The translations under genes and the position numbers were made by a program. The notes beneath the pieces were generated by a model that saw only the letters and a list, made by a program, of their open reading frames with translations, searched no databases and had not been told where the DNA came from. From an uncultured Clostridia bacterium (GTDB lineage: Bacteria > Bacillota > Clostridia > Christensenellales > UBA1242), in the NCBI GenBank assembly GCA_934772525.1, contig CAKVMI010000002.1, forward strand, positions 62,001 to 126,000: a stretch of DNA of 64,000 nucleotides. The letters run 5' to 3'. Positions 7,618 through 17,969 of the stretch are shown here, piece by piece (within the stretch, counting starts at the first letter, position 1; the number at the start of each line of letters is the position of its first letter).

Positions 7618-8832
7618 CTATTTTAATACTTTAATCATTTCATTTACAAAAATCTTTACATGTTCATAAGTTAGCCCGCCTTGAAAGTATGCAGTATATG
7701 GTGGTCTAACTGGTCCATCCGCACTCATTTCTACGCTAGACCCTTGAACGAACCCACCAGAAGCCATTATAATTTTGTCGTCGTAGCCTGGCATGTCACT
7801 TGGGAAAGGAACCACAAAACTATCAACTGGAGAATTTTTTTGCACAACTTTAATAAAGTTAATCATTTTATCTTCGTTATTAAATACAATACGTCTAATC
7901 AAATCATTAGGTTTTGTTCCAGCCTTTGGAAAAGACTCTATCCCCAAATTTTTCAAAACTTGTCCTAAAAGTGTAGAACCTTTTAAAGCCCCCACTACTA
8001 CAACTGGAGCAATAAATACACCTTGGAAATAATTTTGGTAACTAGTTGCGTAAGAACCGACTTCCATACCTAGCCCGACACCAAATAATCTGCCCGCAGT
8101 ACGGTCTACCAAATCTTTTCTTCCAACTATATAACCGCCACTAGGAGCAATTCCGCCACCTGCATTTTTCATCAAACTACCAACCACCATATCGGCACCA
8201 ACTTCGGTTGGTTCTTGTTTTTCAGAAAATGTTCCATAACAATTATCTACAAAAACAATAACATTTGGAATAATATTCTTTACAAAAGAAATTGCTTCTT
8301 TTAATTCGTTAATACTGAATGTGTCACGATTAGAATACCCACACGACCTTTGAAGATAAAACATAGTTGGGGTGTGACTACTTAAATATTTTTCTATTGC
8401 TTGATAGTCAAATTTCCCATTCTGCAACAACTCAATTTTATCAAAGGAAATTGCGTAATCTTTGAGCGATCCATTTCCTTCGCCGGTTACTGCGTTTTTT
8501 AAACTGTCGTACACATCTCCAGTAATTGATAAAATACTATCTCCCGACTTTAAGCATCCAAAAAGCCCAGCGTTAAGAGCGTGAGTTCCACAAGTTATAT
8601 ATGGCGAACAAATTGCTTCTTCTGCATTAAAAATATATTTAAAAACTTCACTTAGTTTGTTTTTTCCTAAATCATCATAACCATATCCATTAGAACACGC
8701 AAAATGGTTTAGTGCAATGTGTGCTTTTTGAAACGCATGCAAAACCTTCTCTTCATTAAACAACGCAATTTCTTCAAGTTCATCAAAAACTGATCGAATT
8801 TCTTTTTCACTCTTTAATAATAGTTCTTCCAT
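7618..8832 (-). CDS. ynbB: Methionine gamma-lyase-like PLP protein (YnbB family)
   Basis: A 404-residue Cys/Met-metabolism PLP enzyme of the YnbB family, often annotated 'methionine gamma-lyase family' or 'aluminium resistance protein'. Asp196 (VFVDNCYG) and Lys222 (GSLMKNAGGG) are the expected PLP residues. CGTHALN (81-87) matches the cofactor phosphate-binding area. The C-terminus ends with the family-typical segment VRPPYTAYFQGGLTYEH. Its position after miaA is the standard clostridial and Bacillus order, overlapping miaA by one base, with GGGAG as SD. The physiological reaction is unproven for the family. Confidence 0.88.
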   Translation of the reverse strand: MEELLLKSEKEIRSVFDELEEIALFNEEKVLHAFQKAHIALNHFACSNGYGYDDLGKNKLSEVFKYIFNAEEAICSPYITCGTHALNAGLFGCLKSGDSILSITGDVYDSLKNAVTGEGNGSLKDYAISFDKIELLQNGKFDYQAIEKYLSSHTPTMFYLQRSCGYSNRDTFSINELKEAISFVKNIIPNVIVFVDNCYGTFSEKQEPTEVGADMVVGSLMKNAGGGIAPSGGYIVGRKDLVDRTAGRLFGVGLGMEVGSYATSYQNYFQGVFIAPVVVVGALKGSTLLGQVLKNLGIESFPKAGTKPNDLIRRIVFNNEDKMINFIKVVQKNSPVDSFVVPFPSDMPGYDDKIIMASGGFVQGSSVEMSADGPVRPPYTAYFQGGLTYEHVKIFVNEMIKVLK

Positions 8833-9755
8833 TATTCTTCTCCCTTTAAAAAACTTCGTACTTTATTTGATATTAATTCAAAATTTTCATATTGAATCCA
8901 ATTAATATTGCTCATTTTTTTCATATATGTAAATTGTCTTTTTGCGTAATTTCTACTATGTTGTTTTACTAAATTGATTGCATCATCTTCGGATATGTTA
9001 CCATCGAAATAATCCCAAAACTCTCGGTAGCCGATAGCAGAAGCACTTTGCATTTCTTTGTTAAAACCATATTTTACTTTGAGCATCTCAATTTCAGCCA
9101 TTAGTCCCGCTTTCATCATCTCATCTACACGCTTATCAATTCTATCATATATGATTTTTCTTTCTACGTCCAAACCAATTAAAAGGTAATCGTATTTTTT
9201 CTCATTATCTTTTTGTGTTAAATCGGTTGCACCCGCATCAATCATAGCAAGATAGTTAATTATTGCACGGGTTTTATTTTTATCAACCGACAAAGCAAGT
9301 TTTTTATTTTTCTTCTCTAACTCATTATAAAGCATATCAACGCCATTTTTATCTAAAAAATCATTATAATAAGCAATATAGTTATTACGAGTTTCTTCAT
9401 CAACCGAAAAAAACTTGAAATTATTTATAAGAGCATTAACATATAACCCAGTGCCACCAACGATTATTGGAACTTTACCACGCTTTGAAATCTCATCAAT
9501 GCAAGTTTCTGCAATATCCTTCCAGTCAGATACCGAAAAATTTTGAGTAGGGTCAACAACATTAATTAGATAATGTGGTATTCCTTGCATTTCTTCTTCT
9601 GTTACCTTTGCAGTTCCAATATTCATATCTTTATAAATTTGCATACTGTCCGCCGATATAATTTCGCCATTAAATTCTTTCGCTAAGCGTACTGCAGTCG
9701 CACTTTTTCCAGAACCAGTTGGCCCAACTATACAAATAATTTTTTGTTTTTGCAT
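8832..9755 (-). CDS. miaA: tRNA dimethylallyltransferase
   Basis: A 307-residue enzyme that adds a dimethylallyl group to A37 of tRNAs reading UNN codons; MiaB then methylthiolates the product. Walker-A-like GPTGSGKS is at 11-18. SADSMQIY near 34-41 carries the catalytic Asp, and IVGGTGLYVNA sits near 99-109. A tRNA-binding insertion follows, and the C-terminus contains QHSRNYAKRQFTY. The gene starts just after mutL with AAAGGA as SD. Together with miaB in the same operon, it gives the complete ms2i6A37 pathway. Confidence 0.95.
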   Translation of the reverse strand: MQKQKIICIVGPTGSGKSATAVRLAKEFNGEIISADSMQIYKDMNIGTAKVTEEEMQGIPHYLINVVDPTQNFSVSDWKDIAETCIDEISKRGKVPIIVGGTGLYVNALINNFKFFSVDEETRNNYIAYYNDFLDKNGVDMLYNELEKKNKKLALSVDKNKTRAIINYLAMIDAGATDLTQKDNEKKYDYLLIGLDVERKIIYDRIDKRVDEMMKAGLMAEIEMLKVKYGFNKEMQSASAIGYREFWDYFDGNISEDDAINLVKQHSRNYAKRQFTYMKKMSNINWIQYENFELISNKVRSFLKGEE

Positions 9756-9756
9756 A

Positions 9757-11733
9757 TTAAACTATCCTTTTAAACCATCTTTCGATTTCATTTTCTGTAA
9801 CTTTAATAACTACTGGTCTACCATGTGGGCAAAGAAGTTTAGTGTTATTTTCAGCAAATAACTCAATTAATTTAGCAACTTCACTATAAGATAGTTCATC
9901 ACCGCCCTTAACCGCAGCTTTACAAGCCATACTTGCAACTTTATCTCGGAAACTGCCTGCAAAACTAAATACTTTTGGATTTTTCATATCTTGTAAAAAC
10001 TCATCAAAGAATTCTTTAAAATCTACATCTTCCAATATATATGGCACAGTCGAAACCTTAAATGTTTTATCCCCAAATTCTTCAACATCAAAACCTAAAG
10101 TTTTTAGGTCTTCAATATGCTCTAAAATATAGTTTTCTTCTACTGCATTTACATCTAAAACATAAGGAACCAAAAGTTGTTGTATTGCAAGTTTTTGATT
10201 TTTTAAAGACTCCATCATTTGGTCAAACAAAATTCTTTCGTGACCAGCATGTTGGTCTACTAGTAACATTGAATTTTGATATTCTATAACAATATATGTC
10301 TTAAATAGAACACCTAAAATGCGAATAGATTGATTTTTACTTACATCAATTTCTTCTTGTTCCGCTTCCATTTTGTTTAATAATTTACTACCAAATGAAA
10401 TGCCGTTTTTTAAAACATCGTCCGCACTAGATAGTTCCATTGCAGTAAATATATTTGCACTACTTCCACTATATTTTTTAGAAAGATTAGAAATTATTTG
10501 GTCGGTAGTATCCAATTTATTAACTTCCTTGCTTCCATTCCCTAAGTTTCCAATATTATTTTCAGTATTAGATGAAGCACTAATATTAACTTCTTCGGAT
10601 TCCCAAAGTTTATTTAACTTTTCACTATCTATATTAAATTTGTTTATATCAAAATTATTTTCTTCAATAGTAATATTTTTAATATCATCTGGAACACTTA
10701 AACTATCAACTAAAGTTTCAGATTGTTTAGATTGATAAGTCCTTGTGTAGTCTATTGAATTAATTGTCTTATTTATAAGTTCAAAAACTCGTGGATAAAT
10801 ATTATTCCCGTTTTCAAATCTTACTTCCATCTTGTTTGGATGTACATTTACATCAACCGCACTAAAATCCATATCCAAATATATTACAAAAAAAGGGAAT
10901 TGCTTTTTCATTAAAACTTCGCCATACGCATTAGTTACCGCACTTTGAATAGTTGTGTTTTTAATATATCGGTTATTAATAATTATAGTTTGGTAAGTTC
11001 GGTTTGGTTTAGAAAACTCCGGTTTGCTGGTAAATCCATAAATACGCATATCATCATATTCTTGCTCAAAATACAATAAATTATCCAATGTATTTTTTCC
11101 ATAAACTTCATAAATTGCGTCCATCATACCTTTACCATTACTAATATGACGAATTTTACCATCAATTATATATTTAATTGAAACGGTTGGGTTGCTCAAT
11201 ATGAATTTCTCTACCAAATCGGTAATTTCGCTTTCTTCGGTCTTAGGCTTCTTCAAAAATTTCGCACGTGCTGGAACATTATAAAATAAATTTTGTACTG
11301 TAATATCTGTACCATTATCAGCACCGCAAATTGTTGGAACTCCCATATCTCCGCCCGAAATCTGAATAGTACCACCCGTTGACGAATCTTTAGTTTTGCT
11401 AATTAGATTTACGAAACTTACTGCACCAATACTTGCAAGTGCTTCACCACGGAATCCTAATGTTTTAATTTCGAACAAATCACTATCTTCTTTAATTTTA
11501 CTGGTAGCATGAGGTAAAAAGGCACGTTGTAAATCGTCAAAATCTATTCCGCAACCATCATCAATTACTCTAATTTTTGATATTCCGCCGTTTTCAATCT
11601 CTATGGTAATATGTTTAGCACCAGCATCTACAGAATTTTCAACTAGTTCTTTTATAATTGATGCCGGTCTTTCTACTACTTCGCCCGCTGCAATCTTGTT
11701 AAAAATTCGTGGTTCAAGCACATTTATTTTCAT
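9757..11733 (-). CDS. mutL: DNA mismatch repair protein MutL (endonuclease type)
   Basis: A 658-residue MutL. The N-terminal GHKL ATPase has ELVENSVDAGA, DDGCGI and GFRGEAL motifs (first 100 residues). A variable Asn/Ser-rich linker lies at about 340-460 and a C-terminal dimerisation/endonuclease domain at 465-658. The metal-binding endonuclease motif appears as DQHAGHERILFD, with Asp in place of the last Glu of the consensus. ACK (in MACKAA) and CPHGRP motifs are also present. Strand nicking in MutS-directed repair is expected, as in other MutH-less Firmicutes. It lies 14 nt after mutS, with AAGGAG as SD. Confidence 0.95.
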   Translation of the reverse strand: MKINVLEPRIFNKIAAGEVVERPASIIKELVENSVDAGAKHITIEIENGGISKIRVIDDGCGIDFDDLQRAFLPHATSKIKEDSDLFEIKTLGFRGEALASIGAVSFVNLISKTKDSSTGGTIQISGGDMGVPTICGADNGTDITVQNLFYNVPARAKFLKKPKTEESEITDLVEKFILSNPTVSIKYIIDGKIRHISNGKGMMDAIYEVYGKNTLDNLLYFEQEYDDMRIYGFTSKPEFSKPNRTYQTIIINNRYIKNTTIQSAVTNAYGEVLMKKQFPFFVIYLDMDFSAVDVNVHPNKMEVRFENGNNIYPRVFELINKTINSIDYTRTYQSKQSETLVDSLSVPDDIKNITIEENNFDINKFNIDSEKLNKLWESEEVNISASSNTENNIGNLGNGSKEVNKLDTTDQIISNLSKKYSGSSANIFTAMELSSADDVLKNGISFGSKLLNKMEAEQEEIDVSKNQSIRILGVLFKTYIVIEYQNSMLLVDQHAGHERILFDQMMESLKNQKLAIQQLLVPYVLDVNAVEENYILEHIEDLKTLGFDVEEFGDKTFKVSTVPYILEDVDFKEFFDEFLQDMKNPKVFSFAGSFRDKVASMACKAAVKGGDELSYSEVAKLIELFAENNTKLLCPHGRPVVIKVTENEIERWFKRIV

Positions 11734-11747
11734 AAACTCTTCTCCTT

Positions 11748-14375
11748 TTAATTCTTTCTTACTTTATCTACCAAATTTTGCAATGTAGAAAATGCCACAA
11801 GTGGAGATACCGTATTCATATCTATATCACTTAAAATATTTAATATTTCACGTGTGTTTATATTCTCTTTTGTATTAGTATTTTTAATCTCTACATCGCT
11901 AAAACTATCCTTAGTGGCACGAACATTTGCACGTTCTTGAAATTCTAGAATCTCTTTTGCTCTTTCAATTATTGATTTTGGAAGTCCCGCAATGCTTGCG
12001 ACTTCAATACCAAAACTTTTATTAGCACTGCCCCTTGCAATTTTGTGTAAAAATACAATTCCTTCTGGAAGTTCTTTAACTAAAACTCTATAATTTTTTA
12101 TACCTTCTATTTTGCCTTCAAGGTCTGTAAGTTCGTGATAGTGTGTTGCAAAAAGGGTTTTTGTCTTTAAATTTTTACTTAAATATTCTACAACCGCCCA
12201 AGCGATGCTAAGTCCATCATAAGTAGATGTTCCTCTACCTATCTCATCCAATATTAGCAAACTTTTATTTGTAGCATTATTTAAAATATTTGCAACTTCT
12301 GTCATTTCTACCATAAATGTACTTTGACCAAAAGCCAAATCGTCACTAGCACCAATTCTTGTAAATATTCTGTCAGTAATACAAATCTCCGCCTTTCGTG
12401 CTGGAACAAAAGAACCAATATGAGCCATAAATGTAATAATAGCCACTTGTCGCATAAAAGTACTTTTACCAGCCATATTTGGACCAGTAATTATCATTGT
12501 TCTATTTTCAGCAGTGTCAAGCAAGCAATCGTTTGGAACAAATGACGAGTCAGTTAAAAGCGAACTAATAACTGGATGCTTGCCATCTACAATATTAATT
12601 TCATCAATTGAGTTATTTATTATAGGTCTAACCCATGCATTTTGATAAGCAACGGTCGCAAGAGAAATTGTAACATCTAGTTTTGCAACGGCGTCCGAAA
12701 CTTTTTGAAGAATTACAATATTGTCTTTTAGGAATTCCTTTATTTCATTATATAGGTCATTTTCTAGTTGTAAAGCTAAACTTCCGCTAGACAATATTTT
12801 ATCTTCTATAATTTTTAATTCTTCATTTATATATCTTTCGCCATTTACTGTTGTTTGACGCCTAATCCAATTTGAAGGGACTAGGTTAATTTGACTTTTT
12901 GTTACTTCAATGAAATATCCAAAAACTTTGTTATACGAAACTTTTAAATTTTTGATACCCGTTTCTTCTTTTATTTGATTTTCAATAGCAGAAAGTTTTC
13001 CACGCCCCATATCTGATGCAAGTTTGAAACTGTCAAGTTCCGAATTGTATCCAAGTTTAATAAAACCGCCTTCGTTTCGGATATTTGCTCCAGCATCTTC
13101 ACAAATTGCGCTATCTAGTTTTGATATTATAGGTTCAAAACCTTGTAGTTCAGAAAAAGCCTTCACATTATTTTTTGCAGTTAGAGTATTTACCAATAAC
13201 TTTCTTAAATTATTTACTTCTATTAATGAGTTTTTTAATGTGTTGCAGTCGGCAGGATTTATACTACCAAAACCAATTTTACCAGTTAATCTTTCTATAT
13301 CATTAATTCGTGAAAGTATGGTAGTTACACTTTCGGCAACTTGTCTTTTTTGAATAAATTCATCAACTGCGTCAAGTCTATCATTAATAACATCTTCTAT
13401 TACCGATGGTTGGTCTAATATATTTTTTAGCAGTCTTGCACCCATACTAGTTTGAGTTTTATCAAGTATTCCAATCAAAGAACCTTTTTTTCTTTTGGTT
13501 GTCATATTTTCAGTTATCTCTAGATTTTTACGAGTATTTGTATCAATATACATATATTCGTTAGGTTTCTCGACTGTAATTTTATTGATGTTAGTTAAAT
13601 TTCTTCTTTGCGTTTCGTTTAGATATTCAATCAATCCACCTACCGCACAAATACCCATAGTATCGTTTTCGGTTATATCAAAAACTTTTAAACTATTTAC
13701 ATTAAAATGTTTCTTTACAACCTTTTCTGCCCTTAGTGGCTCATATGCTGGGGTTTGGTATGCGTAAAATGGTGGAAGTAAAGACAAGGATACTTCTTTT
13801 ATGCTTTTTTCTAACAACTTACCTTCGCCGTTACAAATTATTTCAGACGGCATAATGCGGTTTAGTGTATCACAAAAAGCGCGAACACTGTCCGCCATAA
13901 CCATATTTAGTTTGCCCGTTGTAATATCTGCATACGCAATTCCAATTACACCCTTTTTACTTGCAACACTTAAGATATAATTATTTTTTTTCTCGTCCAA
14001 ATTATCGGTTAATGTTCCTGCAGTAACTATTTTTGTAATGGAGCGTTCAACAAGTTCTTTTGAATTTTTCGTTGGTTCAGAGGTCTGGGAAATAAGAACA
14101 ACCTTGTATCCCGCCTGTACAAGTTTTGTAAGATAATTTTCAACCGCATGAATAGGTAATCCACACATAGGTGCACGTTCACTTAAGCCACAATCTCTAC
14201 CAGTTAGTGTAAGTTCTAATACGCTACTAGCAATCATGGCGTCGTCAAAAAACATTTCATAAAAGTCACCAAGTTGATAAAAAACTAATTCGTTTGGATG
14301 CTCCTTTTTCACATCATAATAACCCCTCATCATTGGTGAAAGGTCATCACGATTTACATCTTTAAGATATAACAT
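11748..14375 (-). CDS. mutS: DNA mismatch recognition ATPase MutS
   Basis: An 875-residue MutS1. The mismatch-binding wedge GDFYEMFFDD sits near residues 37-46 (Phe-x-Glu). Connector, core and clamp domains follow. The C-terminal ABC ATPase has Walker A GPNMAGKST, Walker B LDEIGRGTST and FATHYHEL. The length is normal. The start overlaps the end of miaB by 14 nt, with GGAG inside miaB as SD, so the two are translationally linked. It recruits the adjacent mutL product to mismatches. Confidence 0.97.
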   Translation of the reverse strand: MLYLKDVNRDDLSPMMRGYYDVKKEHPNELVFYQLGDFYEMFFDDAMIASSVLELTLTGRDCGLSERAPMCGLPIHAVENYLTKLVQAGYKVVLISQTSEPTKNSKELVERSITKIVTAGTLTDNLDEKKNNYILSVASKKGVIGIAYADITTGKLNMVMADSVRAFCDTLNRIMPSEIICNGEGKLLEKSIKEVSLSLLPPFYAYQTPAYEPLRAEKVVKKHFNVNSLKVFDITENDTMGICAVGGLIEYLNETQRRNLTNINKITVEKPNEYMYIDTNTRKNLEITENMTTKRKKGSLIGILDKTQTSMGARLLKNILDQPSVIEDVINDRLDAVDEFIQKRQVAESVTTILSRINDIERLTGKIGFGSINPADCNTLKNSLIEVNNLRKLLVNTLTAKNNVKAFSELQGFEPIISKLDSAICEDAGANIRNEGGFIKLGYNSELDSFKLASDMGRGKLSAIENQIKEETGIKNLKVSYNKVFGYFIEVTKSQINLVPSNWIRRQTTVNGERYINEELKIIEDKILSSGSLALQLENDLYNEIKEFLKDNIVILQKVSDAVAKLDVTISLATVAYQNAWVRPIINNSIDEINIVDGKHPVISSLLTDSSFVPNDCLLDTAENRTMIITGPNMAGKSTFMRQVAIITFMAHIGSFVPARKAEICITDRIFTRIGASDDLAFGQSTFMVEMTEVANILNNATNKSLLILDEIGRGTSTYDGLSIAWAVVEYLSKNLKTKTLFATHYHELTDLEGKIEGIKNYRVLVKELPEGIVFLHKIARGSANKSFGIEVASIAGLPKSIIERAKEILEFQERANVRATKDSFSDVEIKNTNTKENINTREILNILSDIDMNTVSPLVAFSTLQNLVDKVRKN

Positions 14376-15714
14376 TTTCTATTTCTCCATATAGAACAGT
14401 AAGTTTTGATTTTGTAATTTTGCAATTTACAAACTTTCCAATATAGTCTTCTACTTTTTCTCCATTTGACAAAGTTATATTAACATTTTTATTTTGGTCG
14501 GTTGAACCAGATAGATAATTTTTGTTAGTACCTTCTATCAAAACTTCTACAGTCTTTCCTACCATACTCTCAGAAATTTCGCTTGCAAGTTCTCTTTCTA
14601 ACTCGATTAATCTTTGTAATCTTTCCTTCTTGACGGCTAGTGAAATTTGATTTTCCATTTTATCTGCAACGGTATTTTTTCTTCTACTATAGTTAAAGCC
14701 AAAAATTTGTTGGTAACGAACTTCTCTTATTAAACTTAAAGTATCTTCGAAATCTTCTTCGGTTTCTCCAGGAAAACCTACAATTATATCTGTAGTTAAG
14801 CCAACATCAGGAAGTTTTTCCTTTACCATTTTAATCTTTTCTAGGTATTGTTCTCTAGTGTACTTTCTATTCATGGCATTCAAAATTTTGGTGCTTCCAC
14901 TTTGAACTGGCAAATGCAATGAGTGACAAATATGTTTGCTATTTTTAATAACGTCTACAACTTCAGGAGAAATATCCTTTGGATGGCTAGTCATAAATCT
15001 CAATCTAAATTTGTAATCAAACTTATCTATTTCTCTTAAAAGATTTGCGAATGTAACATTTTCGTCATCCACATCGTTACCATAAGAATTTACATTTTGA
15101 CCTAAAAGAGTAATTTGTTTGTACCCATTTTCTAAAATTTCCTTAACTTCATCTAGTATGTCAGACATAGGTCTACTTATTTCTCTACCCCTTACATATG
15201 GCACAATACAATAAGTGCAAAAATTATTGCAACCAAAAGAAATGTTAACCCATGCGTTAGTACCGCTAGTACGATAACAATCTTTTATATCTTTTGCCGT
15301 TCTACTCTCTTTGAGTTCTACCTTAGGCTTATTATCTTTTGCCCACGCAAAAAGCATAGTCTCAAAATTATCAAGATTCATAGTTCCAAAGACTATATCA
15401 ATAAATGGGAATTTTTGTTTTAGAGAAATCACCTTATCTTCAATCTGAACCAAACAACCAAACACTACGATACACTTTAATGTACCTTGTTTTTTAAGTT
15501 GTTTCAAATTTCCGATAAAACTCTCAATTTTTTTATCTGCATTTTCTCTTATTGTGCAGGTATTTATAACAACTATATTTGCATCACTAGTTGTTTTTGT
15601 TTCGGTCATTCCGTTCTTTTCTAAAACGCCAGCAACCTTTTCACTTTCGTGTACATTCATTTGACAACCGAAAGTTTGTATAAAATATTTATAATTTTTA
15701 AATGTATTTTCCAT
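14362..15714 (-). CDS. miaB: tRNA-2-methylthio-N6-dimethylallyladenosine synthase
   Basis: A 450-residue radical-SAM methylthiotransferase acting on i6A37 of tRNA. The N-terminal UPF0004 domain has three cluster cysteines (FGCQMN, NTCTIR, VFGCLV). The radical-SAM motif is CNNFCTYC near 161-168, and a TRAM domain ends the protein. The ATG at 15714 must be near the true start because FGCQMN begins only 16 residues later. No SD is present, and the promoter's expected +1 falls at the ATG, so a leaderless transcript is likely. It is the first gene of miaB-mutS-mutL-miaA-ynbB. Confidence 0.95.
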   Translation of the reverse strand: MENTFKNYKYFIQTFGCQMNVHESEKVAGVLEKNGMTETKTTSDANIVVINTCTIRENADKKIESFIGNLKQLKKQGTLKCIVVFGCLVQIEDKVISLKQKFPFIDIVFGTMNLDNFETMLFAWAKDNKPKVELKESRTAKDIKDCYRTSGTNAWVNISFGCNNFCTYCIVPYVRGREISRPMSDILDEVKEILENGYKQITLLGQNVNSYGNDVDDENVTFANLLREIDKFDYKFRLRFMTSHPKDISPEVVDVIKNSKHICHSLHLPVQSGSTKILNAMNRKYTREQYLEKIKMVKEKLPDVGLTTDIIVGFPGETEEDFEDTLSLIREVRYQQIFGFNYSRRKNTVADKMENQISLAVKKERLQRLIELERELASEISESMVGKTVEVLIEGTNKNYLSGSTDQNKNVNITLSNGEKVEDYIGKFVNCKITKSKLTVLYGEIENVIS

Positions 15715-15721
15715 AGGTTAT

Positions 15722-15750
15722 ATTATAAACTATTTTTCCTTATTTTTCAA
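15722..15750 (-). promoter_or_regulatory. Sigma-A promoter of the miaB-mutS-mutL-miaA-ynbB operon (predicts leaderless mRNA)
   Basis: On the minus strand, TTGAAA (15750-15745), 17 bp, TATAAT (15727-15722). Only seven bases separate the -10 element from the miaB ATG. Confidence 0.75.
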
Positions 15751-15804
15751 CAAATAAATTAAATTCAGCATAATTCGACTATATTTTACAAATAATACCA
15801 TTGT

Positions 15805-17817
15805 ATGAAAAAGATGGGAAAAAAGTCGGTAATAATCTCTATATTAATTGCCATTATTATAGTGACAATTATTTCTGTAACTGTCCCACTTGTATCCTTT
15901 GCAGTAGTCACAAAAAACGTAGAATTAGATAACTCAAAACTCGAAACTAAAACCGCCAACCTAAAACTTACCAGTGCTAATGGCGAAACCATAAAAAACA
16001 CCAATGAAAGCATAAAAATTGATGAACTGAGCGACTTTACCATAAATGCTTTTATAGCGAAAGAAGATAAAAGATTTTTCGAGCATTCGGGGTTTGATAT
16101 TATAAGAATATTTGGCGCATTAAAAAATAACATCAAAGAAGGTCAAATTGTAGAAGGTGGATCAACCATAACACAGCAACTGGTTAAAAACACCCACACC
16201 AATAGCGAGCGAACCTTAAAACGCAAAATAACCGAAATTAAACTTGCAAAACAATTAGAAGAAAACTATTCAAAATACGAAATATTAGAAATGTATTTGA
16301 ATAACATATATTTTGGAAATAACTGTTTTGGCATTGGTCAAGCAAGTATAACATATTTTGATAAACCCGCAAGCAAATTAACACTAGAAGAAAGCGCTAT
16401 TTTAGCCGGACTTATTTCCGCCCCGAGCGTATATAACCCTATTGCAAACCTAGAATTGTCTATCAAAAAGGGCAAATTGGTATTATCCCTTATGCACGAA
16501 CAAAATATGATAACTGACGAAGAATATAATAGTGCTAACGCTAATATAGAAAATGTCACCGTCACCCCACTAAACACCACCAACTCGTGCTATTTAGGAT
16601 ATGCAATAAATGAAGCGTGTGAAATCTTAGGAGTGAAAAAACTCGACCAATCTAAAAATATAGTAATTGAAACTTATCTAGATGAAAACATTCAGCAACA
16701 CCTAGAAAATGAGTTGCTTTCTGGCAAGTACTCCTTCAAAAACAAAAACGGCATACTTCCCGAAAGTGGAGCGGTAATTTTAGATAATACTACTGGCGGA
16801 ATTATAGCTATTGCTGGTGATGGACAATACAATATTTCTACAATAAAACGCCAACCCGCCAGTACAATAAAACCAATACTTGTATATGCACCTGCAATAG
16901 AATACTTAAATTATGTACCATCTTCTGTTATCCTTGACGAACCAATAAACATAGCGGGATATTCGCCACACAACGCTACTAAATTAAATTATGGATACAC
17001 AACTATAAGAGATAATATTGTAAGAAGTACAAACATCCCCGCTGTAAAACTATTAAATGAACTAGGCATAGAGCGTGCCAAACAATTTGCAGAAAATATG
17101 GGTATTGTTTTTGATACAGATGATAACAATCTAGCATTGGCACTTGGTGGCTTTACTAACGGAGTCACTCTAACTAGCCTTGCTGGAGCGTATTGTTGTT
17201 TTGCGAATTATGGCGAATATATAAAGCCTTCATTTGTAAGTAAAATTACAATAGATGATAAAGTCGTTTACGAAAGGTCTTTAGTAAAATCAAAAGTAAT
17301 GTCCGATGAAACTGCATATATGATAACCGATATGTTAAAAAGCGTAGCCCAATATGGTACTGGTAGAAAAATTAAAAGTCTTGGAAACTTTATTGCAAGC
17401 AAAACTGGCACAAATGCAACCGACGAAAACAATATGGATGCGTGGAATGTTTCATATACCACTAAAAATACAATGGTTGCTTGGACGGGTAACACTAGCG
17501 GTAGCGAAGGTAGTATGCACCCAAGCATTAATGGTAGTACATACACAACATTACTTGTTAAAGAACTCTTTAGTTTTATGTATAAAGATAATATCCCGCC
17601 CGACTTTACAAAACCAGAAACAATAGTAACTTTACCAATAGACATTGACCTACTAGAAACCGAACACAAATTATATTTAGCGGATAATTTTTCAACAAAT
17701 ACGAAAAATGAGTTATTTAAGGTAACTGATATTCCACCCACTTTCGTACAAGAAAAGATTGAAGAAAATAACGAATTATCACCATTCAATAGTCTGTTTC
17801 AAATTCGCTTAATGTAA
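15805..17817 (+). CDS. Class A penicillin-binding protein (bifunctional transglycosylase/transpeptidase)
   Basis: A 670-residue peptidoglycan synthase anchored by one N-terminal membrane helix (residues about 9-34). The GT51 glycosyltransferase domain spans about 60-240, with catalytic Glu87 in KEDKRFFEH, then GGSTITQQLVKN and EILEMYLNNIYFG. The transpeptidase domain has S353-T-I-K356, S408-T-N410 and K533-T-G535. It is at the short end for PBP1a and lacks added C-terminal domains. ATG 15805 has no SD; ATG 15814 is an alternative start without an SD either. It is divergent from miaB, 90 bp away. Confidence 0.93.
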   Translation: MKKMGKKSVIISILIAIIIVTIISVTVPLVSFAVVTKNVELDNSKLETKTANLKLTSANGETIKNTNESIKIDELSDFTINAFIAKEDKRFFEHSGFDIIRIFGALKNNIKEGQIVEGGSTITQQLVKNTHTNSERTLKRKITEIKLAKQLEENYSKYEILEMYLNNIYFGNNCFGIGQASITYFDKPASKLTLEESAILAGLISAPSVYNPIANLELSIKKGKLVLSLMHEQNMITDEEYNSANANIENVTVTPLNTTNSCYLGYAINEACEILGVKKLDQSKNIVIETYLDENIQQHLENELLSGKYSFKNKNGILPESGAVILDNTTGGIIAIAGDGQYNISTIKRQPASTIKPILVYAPAIEYLNYVPSSVILDEPINIAGYSPHNATKLNYGYTTIRDNIVRSTNIPAVKLLNELGIERAKQFAENMGIVFDTDDNNLALALGGFTNGVTLTSLAGAYCCFANYGEYIKPSFVSKITIDDKVVYERSLVKSKVMSDETAYMITDMLKSVAQYGTGRKIKSLGNFIASKTGTNATDENNMDAWNVSYTTKNTMVAWTGNTSGSEGSMHPSINGSTYTTLLVKELFSFMYKDNIPPDFTKPETIVTLPIDIDLLETEHKLYLADNFSTNTKNELFKVTDIPPTFVQEKIEENNELSPFNSLFQIRLM

Positions 17818-17883
17818 CTATTCAAATCCAAGCCGTATATTAAACATTTTATTCAAGTAAATTTTAAAATCAAATGAATATAA

Positions 17884-17945
17884 AAAATACAAGATACTGT
17901 TTCTTTACTGAAAAACAAGTTCTTGTATTTTATTTATTTTATTAA
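17884..17945. terminator. Bidirectional terminator between the PBP gene and gpmI
   Basis: AAAATACAAGA (17884-17894) pairs with TCTTGTATTTT (17931-17941). T-rich on the plus-strand side and A-rich on the other, it serves both convergent genes. Confidence 0.75.
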
Positions 17946-17969
17946 ACTGAGCTTGATGCTCATATTTCT

